15,344 bases of DNA from Lactovum sp047974165 (GCA_047974165.1 JBKECB010000029.1:1-15344), one strand, 5' to 3'. Shown: positions 1-6,790, numbered from the stretch's first letter. Notes: generated by a model from the sequence alone, not told the origin. Made by a program: numbers and translations.

Positions 1-782
1 TCAGTATATTGTGGATTAGCTAAAGTATTTCCGCTTTTAATTTCACCTGTACCTTTGTTATGTAGGATGAAGTTCATCTTTGCTAAACCAGCAGTATCAG
101 GATATTTTTCTTGTCCAAATATTGTAACGATGGAATCACCATTATCATCAGTTGGTGCTTCATCTGCTGAACGAATTAGTAATGATCCACTCCCTGCCGC
201 AGGATCATGGAGGATCCATTTCTTTCCTGCCTCTTGTTTAATATTGCCAATACCAATAAGTCTAGCAATAATACGTGACACCTCACTAGGTGTATAAAAC
301 TGTCCCTTACTCTTACCAGACTCCTGAGCGAATTTCATCATGAAGTATTCATATGCATCTCCAATGATGTCGTCTCCACTGGCTCTGTTACTTTTAAAGT
401 CAATCGCAGGATTTTGGAATATAGCAATTAGACCAGAGACTTTATCTACGAGTTCCTTACCAGAACCTAATTCATCTGGATTATTAAAGCTAACATCAGG
501 AAGCGCTCCTGCTAGCTTATTATCTTCTAGAAACTTTTGAAGAATTACATCAACTCTTTCGCCAACATCTGGTTTACCTTTTGCAGCAATCAAGTCGTCA
601 AATGAGGCACCTTCATTTACTGTAAATTCAGCAAAACGTTGCCCTTTATATCTGTCTGATACATACTTGAAGAATAACAATACAAGCACATAATCTTTAT
701 ACCTTGAAGGTTCTACTCCACCTCTTAATTTATTACAAGCATCCCATAATAGGGAGTACAATTCTGATTTTTTCACGGCCAT
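1..782 (-). CDS. hsdM: Type I restriction-modification DNA methyltransferase subunit HsdM, N-terminal part (runs off the left edge)
   Basis: Modification subunit of a type I R-M enzyme. With HsdS it makes the SAM-dependent adenine-N6 methyltransferase, and with HsdR the restriction nuclease. My translation of the minus strand from ATG at 780-782 gives 260 open codons to the window edge with no stop, about half the usual 500-residue length. Residues 1-130 look like the helical HsdM N-terminal domain (MAVKKSELYSLLWDACNKLR). The SAM-binding region follows: GQFYTP at 160-165 and DPAAGSGS (motif I) at 193-200. The catalytic NPPF motif should lie just beyond the edge, so completeness cannot be judged. 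The start is supported by AGAGAGG at 791-797, 8 nt upstream. It lies 36 nt after the antitoxin-like pseudogene and is probably co-transcribed with it. hsdS and hsdR are not in the window and are expected to the left. Confidence 0.93.
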   Translation of the reverse strand, partial: MAVKKSELYSLLWDACNKLRGGVEPSRYKDYVLVLLFFKYVSDRYKGQRFAEFTVNEGASFDDLIAAKGKPDVGERVDVILQKFLEDNKLAGALPDVSFNNPDELGSGKELVDKVSGLIAIFQNPAIDFKSNRASGDDIIGDAYEYFMMKFAQESGKSKGQFYTPSEVSRIIARLIGIGNIKQEAGKKWILHDPAAGSGSLLIRSADEAPTDDNGDSIVTIFGQEKYPDTAGLAKMNFILHNKGTGEIKSGNTLANPQYT

Positions 783-818
783 TCATTTAACCTCTCTCAT
801 CTATTGATTCTTTTATAT

Positions 819-1031
819 TTAGTATTCAGTTATATCTATACCTGCTTTTAATAGTCTTTCATATCTCTCATGAGAAATAATGACAGCTACCGGTTTTCCG
901 TTTTTTTAAACAAAAGCAGTTTTATCTTCATCTGATAAATCTGTTATTAATTTTGAGGATTGTCCTCTAAGAAAATCTGACATATTATAAAACTCCATTG
1001 GTTTCTTTTGAGCTTTATCTTCCTTATCCAT
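819..1031 (-). pseudogene. Phd/YefM-type antitoxin-like gene with an in-frame stop
   Basis: From ATG at 1029-1031 there are 41 codons, then TAA at 906-908. The same frame then continues for 28 more codons to a second TAA at 819-821. The second half reads KNGKPVAVIISHERYERLL, which matches the conserved end of the Phd/YefM/RelB antitoxin core (normally ...v-KNGKPVAVliS-e-YerL). The two halves therefore look like one ~70-residue protein split by a single nonsense substitution; CAA to TAA would suffice. The start has a good Shine-Dalgarno, AAGGTGG at 1040-1046. No in-frame ATG exists after the stop, so the C-terminal half cannot be made by ordinary reinitiation. No toxin gene is adjacent; hsdM follows directly. 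In this family the N-terminal part binds DNA and autorepresses, so a regulatory role for the hsd operon is plausible. A sequencing error remains possible. Confidence 0.7.
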
Positions 1032-1093
1032 ATCTAAATCCACCTTTTCTTTTTATCACAACATTTTACAACTCTTATTTCAACTTTTATATA

Positions 1094-1121
1094 CACCTAT
1101 AAAGTAATTACTTTATAAGTG
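1094..1121. promoter_or_regulatory. Palindrome upstream of the antitoxin-like/hsd operon, candidate operator
   Basis: Positions 1098-1117 form a perfect 20-bp palindrome, TATAAAGTAATTACTTTATA. The outer arms CACC/AGTG extend it to 28 bp with one mismatch pair. It sits about 65 bp upstream of the antitoxin-like start, where an autoregulatory operator would be expected. On the minus strand a weak TTGAAA lies just before it, and A/T-rich -10-like hexamers lie in and after it. I cannot fix the promoter exactly. The operator role is inference from position and symmetry. Confidence 0.5.
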
Positions 1122-1162
1122 CATTTCAATCTTGTATGTCCATTCAGCCAATAGCCATCCTG

Positions 1163-1204
1163 TCAACTCACCACATTTTTGCTATCAAACTTATCAACTC
1201 ACCA
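1163..1204. repeat. Short direct repeat TCAACTCACCA, two copies
   Basis: The 11-mer TCAACTCACCA occurs at 1163-1173 and 1194-1204, 31 bp apart, in the gene-free stretch between the hsd leader and the RlmD-like gene. No function is evident. The only open frame over it is a 32-codon one on the minus strand (1168-1266), which has a TTG start, no Shine-Dalgarno and three Trp residues. I do not call that frame a gene. The rest of 1122-1270 shows no recognisable feature to me. Confidence 0.4.
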
Positions 1205-1269
1205 AGCCTATATTCAAATTCGTAAATCCGGTGAATAATCCACCACTCTTGGATATCTTCCCTCAAAGC

Positions 1270-1319
1270 AAAAATCCGTGATTATCCTTCCAGCTTAGAA
1301 TAAGACCTCAAATCACGGA
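1270..1319 (-). terminator. Probable intrinsic terminator of the RlmD-like gene
   Basis: On the minus strand, TCCGTGATT (1311-1319) pairs perfectly with AATCACGGA (1275-1283), and the stem is followed by ATTTTTG. The 27-nt loop is longer than usual and holds a small CTTA/TAAG stem. It lies about 30 bp after the stop codon at 1350. Position and U-run favour a terminator; the long loop lowers confidence. It might instead be a dispersed inverted-repeat element. Confidence 0.5.
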
Positions 1320-1349
1320 AAGCCTTTATTTACTTATCTTATTACACTC

Positions 1350-2690
1350 TTATTTATCTACTCTTGACATCAACACCACACACTCAACATGATGTGTTTG
1401 TGGAAATAGGTCAACGGGTTGGATTTTTTCAATTTTATAGCCTGATTTTTCATAAAGGGCAAGGTCACGGGCAAGGCTTGCGGGATTACAAGAAATATAA
1501 ATAATGCGACTAGGGCTTGCTTTTAGAGTTGACTGAATAAAACTTTCTGTCAAGCCCTTTCTTGGAGGATCAACAAAAATCACATCTGGATGTATTCTCT
1601 TATCAAGCCAGTTATCAAAGACTTCTTCGGCTTTCCCTTGTTCATAATATACATTAGACAAGCCATTTAATGTTGTATTTACTTTTGCATTTTTAACTGC
1701 CTGCTCAACAATCTCCATACCATAAACAGCCTTAACCTTATCTGCCATACAAATACCAATCGTCCCAATACCTGAATAAGCATCTACAACAATATCATCT
1801 TTTGTCAGTTCTGCAAAATCATATGCTATTTGATAAAGCTTTTCTGCTTGAGGACTATTTACTTGATAGAAACTCTCTGCTGAAATTCTAAATTTCTTTC
1901 CTAAAAGCTCATCTTCAATATAATCTTGACCATAAATCAACTGCATTTCTTTTCCTAAGATTGCATTTCCCTTATCTTTTTTGATGGATAGCTGAATTGA
2001 TTTTATTTCAGGGAATTTTTCAATAATTGATTGGATATTTATCTTTATCTTTCGACTAACTACAATAATAAGCATCAGCTCAGCACTCGCATGAGCACGA
2101 CGAATAACAAGGTTTCTAATATCACCTTGTCCAGTTACTTCATCATAAGCTCTCTGCCTCTCAAGGCGAAAGAGATTTCGCAATACTAGCACAAGTTCAT
2201 CAATTCTTTTTTCTTGAATAAAAAAATCTTCAATTGGCACTAATTCATGTGAATTTTTCCTGAAAAATCCCGTCTCTAACTGACCTTTTTTTTCCCTAAC
2301 TGGGATTTGTGCCTTATTTCGGTAAGCTGAATTTTTTTCAGATGGAAAAGTTTCTAAAATTTCAGTCTCTATCCCTACTTTACTTAAGACAATCCTCACC
2401 TGGTTTTGCTTAAATTTTAGCTGTTCTTCATAAGACAAGTGTGCTAAATCTGCAATACCAGTTCTTAAATAATCTAAGTTTAAGTTCTCTACACGATTTT
2501 CTGATTTTGTTAAATATTCTTCTACACGAGCAAATCCAACCTTCTTCCCTATTTTTAATACTCTTAGCTTCACAGTTTCAGTCGGTAAAGCATTTTCTAC
2601 AAAAAAAGGAAAATTATCATATCTAACAACACCCAAAGCCTCATGTGTCAGATCGATCACTTCTCCTTCAAAGATATCATTTTTTTTCAT
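1350..2690 (-). CDS. rlmD: RlmD/RumA-family 23S rRNA (uracil-5-)-methyltransferase, Fe-S-less form
   Basis: SAM-dependent enzyme of the TrmA/RumA family that makes 5-methyluridine in rRNA. At 446 residues it has the family's usual length. A TRAM RNA-binding domain covers about 1-60. The SAM motif VDAYSGIGTIG lies at 302-312 and DPPRKG at 374-379. The catalytic nucleophile is Cys401 in YISCNPASLARD, and the general base is Glu436 in HHVECV. Q276 in SFYQVN matches the SAM-contacting glutamine. The [4Fe-4S] motif (CGGCxxQH) is replaced by TGIADLAH at 77-84, with no cysteine anywhere in the N-terminal half, so no cluster is expected. Bacteria of this group usually carry two paralogues; which uridine this one modifies is uncertain. 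The ATG is fixed by the TRAM domain and an upstream in-frame stop. It has no Shine-Dalgarno and is preceded by an extended -10 box. It appears monocistronic. Confidence 0.9.
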   Translation of the reverse strand: MKKNDIFEGEVIDLTHEALGVVRYDNFPFFVENALPTETVKLRVLKIGKKVGFARVEEYLTKSENRVENLNLDYLRTGIADLAHLSYEEQLKFKQNQVRIVLSKVGIETEILETFPSEKNSAYRNKAQIPVREKKGQLETGFFRKNSHELVPIEDFFIQEKRIDELVLVLRNLFRLERQRAYDEVTGQGDIRNLVIRRAHASAELMLIIVVSRKIKINIQSIIEKFPEIKSIQLSIKKDKGNAILGKEMQLIYGQDYIEDELLGKKFRISAESFYQVNSPQAEKLYQIAYDFAELTKDDIVVDAYSGIGTIGICMADKVKAVYGMEIVEQAVKNAKVNTTLNGLSNVYYEQGKAEEVFDNWLDKRIHPDVIFVDPPRKGLTESFIQSTLKASPSRIIYISCNPASLARDLALYEKSGYKIEKIQPVDLFPQTHHVECVVLMSRVDK

Positions 2691-2695
2691 AATTT

Positions 2696-2704
2696 ATTAT
2701 ACCA
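2696..2704 (-). promoter_or_regulatory. Extended -10 promoter of the RlmD-like gene, predicted leaderless start
   Basis: The minus strand reads TGGTATAATAAATTATG, a perfect TATAAT with the TGn extension and only 5 nt before the ATG. Transcription should start at or within a base or two of the A of ATG. No purine-rich Shine-Dalgarno exists upstream. There is no good -35 hexamer; that region is occupied by the terminator U-tract (2711-2717). Confidence 0.7.
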
Positions 2705-2710
2705 TTAATT

Positions 2711-2753
2711 AAAAAAATTGACTTCTTTCTCTTCAATATAGAAATCAATCTTT
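2711..2753 (-). terminator. Intrinsic terminator of the capA-MBL-tadA operon
   Basis: On the minus strand, AAAGATTGATTTC (2741-2753) pairs with GAAGTCAATTTTT (2713-2725) through two G-U wobbles. The core ATTGATTTC/GAAGTCAAT is followed by seven U. It lies about 40 bp after the tadA stop and overlaps the spacer of the next promoter. Confidence 0.75.
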
Positions 2754-2791
2754 ATTTAAAGTATTTATTTTTAAATTGTCTCAAATCTACC

Positions 2792-3304
2792 TTATTTTCT
2801 TTTAGACTTAAAAAAATCTTTCATAATTTGAGCACATTCTTTCTCTAAAATTCCAGACTCAACTCTTAATTGGTGGTTGAGCTTTTTATTTTGAAAAGCC
2901 TGAAAGAGGCTCTCAACAGCACCAAATTTTTCATTTTTCACACCATAATAAAGACCTGAAAATCGAGCAAGTGAAATCGCTCCTGCACACATTAGACAAG
3001 GCTCTACCGTAACAAATATACTCGAATTTAATAAGCGCCAGCTCTCAAGTTTCTGATTTGCTCTTATGATGGCATTGATTTCAGCATGATGAACTGCTAT
3101 TTGGTCTAACTCTCGGCGGTTAAAAGAACGTGCGATAATCTTTGCCTCTGTATTAGGAACTCGCTGATAAAGACCTGAAGGCTGCTTCTCCTGTTCAACT
3201 TGAACGATAACTGCACCTATCGGAACCTCATCATAGAGAAGAGCTTTCTGAGCTTCGGCCAAGGCTTCAGACATAAAAAATTCTTTTTCCTCTAAACTAA
3301 ACAT
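2792..3304 (-). CDS. tadA: tRNA(adenine34) deaminase TadA with an unusual insertion
   Basis: Zinc-dependent deaminase converting A34 to inosine in the tRNA-Arg(ACG) anticodon, needed to read CGN codons. The signature is complete: HAE at 73-75 (His73 zinc ligand, Glu75 proton shuttle) and PCLMC at 102-106 (Cys103 and Cys106 zinc ligands). FNRRE at 61-65 and the NxxxNHQLRVESGIL-type C-terminus also fit. Between AVIV (31-34) and IIARSFNRRE (56-65) there are 21 residues where I remember about four, so roughly 17 extra residues sit in the early beta hairpin. At 170 residues the protein is slightly long for the family. The ATG overlaps the end of the MBL gene by 8 nt (ATGTTTAG) with only a weak Shine-Dalgarno, so translational coupling is likely. 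Met11 is a possible alternative start, but residues 1-10 match family N-termini. Confidence 0.93.
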   Translation of the reverse strand: MFSLEEKEFFMSEALAEAQKALLYDEVPIGAVIVQVEQEKQPSGLYQRVPNTEAKIIARSFNRRELDQIAVHHAEINAIIRANQKLESWRLLNSSIFVTVEPCLMCAGAISLARFSGLYYGVKNEKFGAVESLFQAFQNKKLNHQLRVESGILEKECAQIMKDFFKSKRK

Positions 3305-4055
3305 CTAAATCCCAACTTTTATGTGCCTCAGCAAGTTGAACAATCACATTATTTCCTGCCTCTTGCTGTGCTTCTTTTTTTAATAACTTTAAATCTACAG
3401 TTTGAGAAAGATGAGTTAAAATTAAATTTTTAATCCTTGATTTTTTAGCAATCTGACCTGCCTCAAGCGTTGACAAATGATTGGGCATATTTTTTTTATC
3501 CTTTAAAAAGTAGACATCTGCCAAGAGTAAGTCTGCATCTTTTGAAAAATCTAAAAGCTCTGGAAAATATCCTGTATCTCCCGTATAAACTAAAATTTGA
3601 CCTGTTTCTCTCTCAAGAATTCTCATTGCATAACAATTCACTGGATGAACGGTTTTTATGAAGTTAATATCAAAAGGACCGATAGAATTTTTACTTTCAG
3701 TATCATAAGCATATCCTTCAGAGACAGACTCTAGAGTTAGTTTTGAAAATTCATAGTCATTTTCTCTTGGTCCATAAATTTTTAAAATTTGACCCTCCCA
3801 GTTATTTTTCCCTCGAGGGTAAAGCTGACGATACTGGCGCAAGACACCTAAATCAGCGATATGATCTTCATGATAATGACTCAATATCACTGCATCAAGC
3901 TTGGTAGGTAAGATTTCTTTTTCAAGCTCTGTCACTGCTCGGCTTCCACAGTCTAAAAGTAGCTGATAACCCGACTTAGCACTGAGTAAATAAGCACTTG
4001 TCCCCTCATTTTTAGTCGGGTAACCTCCCCAAACACCTAAAGCAGTTAATCTCAT
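3297..4055 (-). CDS. MBL-fold metallo-hydrolase (RNase Z-like/YhfI-like)
   Basis: Metallo-beta-lactamase-fold hydrolase of 252 residues. The HxHxDH motif is SHYHEDH, with His60, His62, Asp64 and His65. Other expected metal ligands are His137 in TVHP, Asp160 in YTGDTGY and His215 in LTHLS. The overall look (MRLTALGVWGGYPTKNEGTS, then QLLLDCGS) resembles the RNase Z/YhfI branch rather than beta-lactamases or RNase J. I see no RNA-binding exosite arm, so tRNA 3' processing cannot be asserted and the substrate is unknown. No signal peptide, so it is cytoplasmic. GGAGGA lies just before the ATG. It starts 8 nt after the capA-like gene and overlaps tadA by 8 nt, so the three are one operon. Confidence 0.85.
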   Translation of the reverse strand: MRLTALGVWGGYPTKNEGTSAYLLSAKSGYQLLLDCGSRAVTELEKEILPTKLDAVILSHYHEDHIADLGVLRQYRQLYPRGKNNWEGQILKIYGPRENDYEFSKLTLESVSEGYAYDTESKNSIGPFDINFIKTVHPVNCYAMRILERETGQILVYTGDTGYFPELLDFSKDADLLLADVYFLKDKKNMPNHLSTLEAGQIAKKSRIKNLILTHLSQTVDLKLLKKEAQQEAGNNVIVQLAEAHKSWDLDV

Positions 4056-4063
4056 ATCTCCTC

Positions 4064-5293
4064 CTATTTTAAAATTTCTATATTTTCTGGACTTCCTAAA
4101 ATTCCTGTTACCTGATCGATAAAATACTGTCGTGACATATCTATACCAAGGCTTGTCAAAGTATGATTTGCTGCATCTTCATCCGTATAATCTTTTAAAA
4201 ATTTCACATTGAAGTCATTTTGTGTTGTATTCCAAAAGCCATTAATAATTGTTACTGTCGGTAAAACTTGAACATTTTCAACAGAAACTGCCCCGTTTTC
4301 TAATTTAAGAGACCATTTTACTGCAAGGCCCAGCATATTGATATTGTCATCCTGAGCTGATAAAAAGTTTCCCAGAGAATAAATCACTAAGACACTCTGT
4401 CCACTGCTGGATTCAATCCACTCAACAGGTTCAATAACATGAGGATGCTCACCAACAATCACATCAACTCCTAAATCCGCAAGATATTGAGCAAGCTCTC
4501 TTTGATCATCATTGACCGTTGTCGCATACTCTGTCCCCCAGTGCATATTAACAACTTGAATATCTGATACTTTTTTCATCGCTTCTACTTGCTCTTTAAT
4601 CAACTCTTTATCAATTAAATTTACTAAATAATCCTTACCTGCTGGCATTTGATAACCATTTAAATCATAAGTAAAACTTTCAAAGGAGATATTAATCCCA
4701 TTTTTATTTAATACTTGGATATCTGCCCGATCTTCAAAAGAACTGTTAAGCCCTGTTTGTATCATTCCAAGTTCTTTAACATGAGCAATTTCAGCTAAAA
4801 TTCCTTCTTCTCCTCGATCAAAAGAATGATTAGATGCTAAATTAATCCAGTCAAAACCAGCTGAGTGTAATCCTTCTAATATTTGTGTTGGTCCATTAAA
4901 ACTTGGATACGAAGACAAACCATTAATTGCCTCACCAGCAAATGGAGTTTCTTGATTAATAAAGGCAATATCTGCTGCCTCAATCTCAGATTTTGTCTGA
5001 GAGTAAAAAGGTGAAAAATCATAAGTTCCATCTGTCGAATGTTTTGCTGCACCGTAGTAGACCATCCCATGGATGAGATTATCTCCCACCGCAAAAAATG
5101 AAACTTCTTCTGAATTTTTTATTTCTGAATTTTTTACCTGCTGACTAGACTTATCTATTTTTTCTGTAGTTTTTTCTGACTCTTTGGGAGAAAAAATCTT
5201 CAAACCGATTAAAATAAATAAGACCATAACAACAACTGCCAAAGCAAATAATAAAAGAAAATCATATCTAATTATATTTCTTTTTTTATGCAT
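4064..5293 (-). CDS. CapA-family membrane-anchored protein (PGA_cap metallophosphatase-like)
   Basis: 409 residues. It has a short basic N-terminus (MHKKRNIIRY), one strong membrane segment at about 11-34, and a polar Lys/Ser/Glu linker to about 63. The rest is a complete CapA/PGA_cap domain, presumably outside the cell. Its metallophosphoesterase-like motifs are in order: GDNLIH (70-75), NQETP (113-117), SNHSFDRG (154-161), HWGTEY (251-256), GEHPHV (281-286) and YSLGNF (305-310). CapA proteins act in poly-gamma-glutamate capsule production in Bacillus. No capB or capC homologue is nearby, and in lactic acid bacteria the family's role is not settled, so I give no substrate. It is first gene of the operon with the MBL hydrolase and tadA. 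The start has an extended -10 box immediately upstream and no Shine-Dalgarno. Confidence 0.88.
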   Translation of the reverse strand: MHKKRNIIRYDFLLLFALAVVVMVLFILIGLKIFSPKESEKTTEKIDKSSQQVKNSEIKNSEEVSFFAVGDNLIHGMVYYGAAKHSTDGTYDFSPFYSQTKSEIEAADIAFINQETPFAGEAINGLSSYPSFNGPTQILEGLHSAGFDWINLASNHSFDRGEEGILAEIAHVKELGMIQTGLNSSFEDRADIQVLNKNGINISFESFTYDLNGYQMPAGKDYLVNLIDKELIKEQVEAMKKVSDIQVVNMHWGTEYATTVNDDQRELAQYLADLGVDVIVGEHPHVIEPVEWIESSSGQSVLVIYSLGNFLSAQDDNINMLGLAVKWSLKLENGAVSVENVQVLPTVTIINGFWNTTQNDFNVKFLKDYTDEDAANHTLTSLGIDMSRQYFIDQVTGILGSPENIEILK

Positions 5294-5299
5294 AGCTTA

Positions 5300-5308
5300 A
5301 TTATAACA
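5300..5308 (-). promoter_or_regulatory. Extended -10 promoter of the capA-like operon, predicted leaderless start
   Basis: The minus strand reads TGTTATAATTAAGCTATG, a perfect TATAAT with the TGn extension. Six nucleotides separate it from the ATG, which puts the expected transcription start on the A of ATG. There is no Shine-Dalgarno. The -35 position falls in the U-tract of the rpsA terminator and has no recognisable hexamer. Confidence 0.75.
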
Positions 5309-5318
5309 AGAAATTAAT

Positions 5319-5343
5319 AAAAAAACAGCCTAAAGCTGTTTTT
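5319..5343 (-). terminator. Intrinsic terminator of rpsA
   Basis: On the minus strand, AAAAACAGC (5335-5343) pairs with GCTGTTTTT (5321-5329) around a 5-nt loop, and a U7 run continues beyond the stem. It begins a few bases after the rpsA stop at 5347. A textbook rho-independent terminator. Confidence 0.92.
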
Positions 5344-5346
5344 ATT

Positions 5347-6597
5347 TTATTTTAATAGTTCTTCCCAGTTTAAGTCTGCGAACTGATCTGCTAATGTAAT
5401 AGTTTCAGCCGGTTCACTATTGAAGTCCATTGATGGGCGTGAATTACGTTTATCACGTGGCTTACGCTCACGACGTTGTCCATCTCTTGAAGAATTACCA
5501 TTATTATCAGAAGATTTACGTTCTGGACGTGCTGGTGCTTCCTCTAATGCTTTAATTGAAAGAGAAATACGCTCTTCATTTGATTTTACATCAAGAACTT
5601 TTACTTTTACAGTATCACCTGTTTTTAAAACTTCTTTTGGATTTTCTACACGCTCCCAAGAAATTTGTGACACGTGCACAAGTCCTTCGATAGACGGGAA
5701 AATTTCAACAAAAGCTCCAAAATCTGTAATACGTTTGATTGTTCCCTCAATAACATCACCTTTTTGAACTTTTGAATCAATATCATCCCAAGGTCCAGGC
5801 TGAGCTGCTTTTAATGAAAGACCAATACGTCCTGACTCAGCATCAAGGCTTAAAATTTTAACATTTACAATATCACCAACAGAAACAACTTCTGAAGGCT
5901 TTTGAAGACGACCATGTGCTAGCTCTGTGATGTGAACTAAACCATCAACACCACCTAAGTCAATAAATGCTCCAAATTGAGTTGTACGCGCTACTTTTCC
6001 TTCTAAGATATCACCAACATTAAGTGCTTCAAAAACTTCTTTACGTATTTCTAAGTTTTCAGCTTCGATTACTTCACGACGATTTAAGATAAAGCGTTGC
6101 TCTGCAACATTGATTTCAATGATTTTAGCATCAACTTCTTGTCCTTCAAATCTCTTTGTATCGCGTACAAAGTGAGTATCAATCATTGAGACAGGGATAA
6201 ATCCACGTGCTCCTTTGTACTCAACAGATAAGCCACCTTTAACTGCTTTTAAAACTTTAACTGTAACAACATCACCTTCTGAACCTTCAATTTCAGTCCA
6301 AGCTTTGCGTACATTCATACGTTTAAGAGAAAGTAAATAAATATTTGCTCCCTCTGATTCTTTACCAACGATTTGTTTGATGACCATTAAATCAAGAATA
6401 TCACCAATTTTAACAAATGCATTGATATCTGCGTCTTTTTCATTAGTGATTTCACGAAGTGTTAGGACACCTTCAACACCAGTTCCAACAATAGATACAG
6501 TTGCTTGATCTTCCTCGACTGTTAGAATCTCTCCTTTTACCACATCTCTCACTTTAACGTCTTCAACGCTATTCAACATTTGCTCAAATTCATTCAT
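5347..6597 (-). CDS. rpsA: 30S ribosomal protein S1 (four S1 domains)
   Basis: RNA-binding ribosomal protein S1 of the shorter Gram-positive type, 416 residues with four S1 (OB-fold) repeats at roughly 17-92, 106-174, 194-263 and 279-349. Repeats 3 and 4 are the canonical ones, with FGAFIDLGGVDGLVHITEL at 208-226 and FGAFVEIFPSIEGLVHVSQIS at 293-313. Proteobacterial S1 has six. The C-terminal tail (about 354-416) is hydrophilic and low in complexity: first rich in Arg, Lys, Ser and Asn (RRERKPRDKRNSRP at 375-388), then acidic and ending WEELLK. GGAGG lies 10 nt before the ATG. The gene has its own promoter, leader and terminator and is monocistronic. In low-GC Gram-positives S1 is less strictly needed for initiation than in E. 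coli. Confidence 0.95.
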   Translation of the reverse strand: MNEFEQMLNSVEDVKVRDVVKGEILTVEEDQATVSIVGTGVEGVLTLREITNEKDADINAFVKIGDILDLMVIKQIVGKESEGANIYLLSLKRMNVRKAWTEIEGSEGDVVTVKVLKAVKGGLSVEYKGARGFIPVSMIDTHFVRDTKRFEGQEVDAKIIEINVAEQRFILNRREVIEAENLEIRKEVFEALNVGDILEGKVARTTQFGAFIDLGGVDGLVHITELAHGRLQKPSEVVSVGDIVNVKILSLDAESGRIGLSLKAAQPGPWDDIDSKVQKGDVIEGTIKRITDFGAFVEIFPSIEGLVHVSQISWERVENPKEVLKTGDTVKVKVLDVKSNEERISLSIKALEEAPARPERKSSDNNGNSSRDGQRRERKPRDKRNSRPSMDFNSEPAETITLADQFADLNWEELLK

Positions 6598-6666
6598 TGA
6601 TGAAATTCCTCCTACTTCCCCACGGAAAGCTTATTTTTATTTAACGGTCAAATCCGTACAATGCTT

Positions 6667-6695
6667 AGTTTACCATTTTATTTTTTATAAGTCAA
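6667..6695 (-). promoter_or_regulatory. rpsA promoter
   Basis: On the minus strand TTGACT (6690-6695) is followed by a 17-nt spacer and TAAACT (6667-6672), with a TGG extension just before the -10. The start would be near 6660, giving a ~60-nt leader. The leader holds ACGG/CCGT and ACGGA/TCCGT self-complementary segments; any autoregulatory fold there is speculative. Confidence 0.75.
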
Positions 6696-6763
6696 GGCAA
6701 AACTTTCAAAAACTTAAGAATAGCAAGGAAAATCATTACATTTTTTCATTGACTTTCATTTAT

Positions 6764-6790
6764 AAAAAACCAAGGAAATATTCCCTGGTC
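6764..6790 (-). terminator. Intrinsic terminator of pflB
   Basis: On the minus strand, ACCAGGGAA (6781-6789) pairs with TTCCTTGGT (6769-6777) with one G-U pair, around a 3-nt loop. A U-run follows. It lies just after the pflB stop at 6806. The rest of the intergenic region to rpsA holds only the rpsA promoter and leader. Confidence 0.92.

Noticed and set aside
900..915. Programmed ribosomal slippage at the GTTTAAAAAAAC tract of the antitoxin-like gene
   Set aside because: Both halves are already in the same frame, so a shift would not restore the product; only stop read-through would.
1168..1266. Small protein gene of 32 codons (TTG start)
   Set aside because: No Shine-Dalgarno, a rare start codon, and overlap with direct repeats; kept only as an observation.
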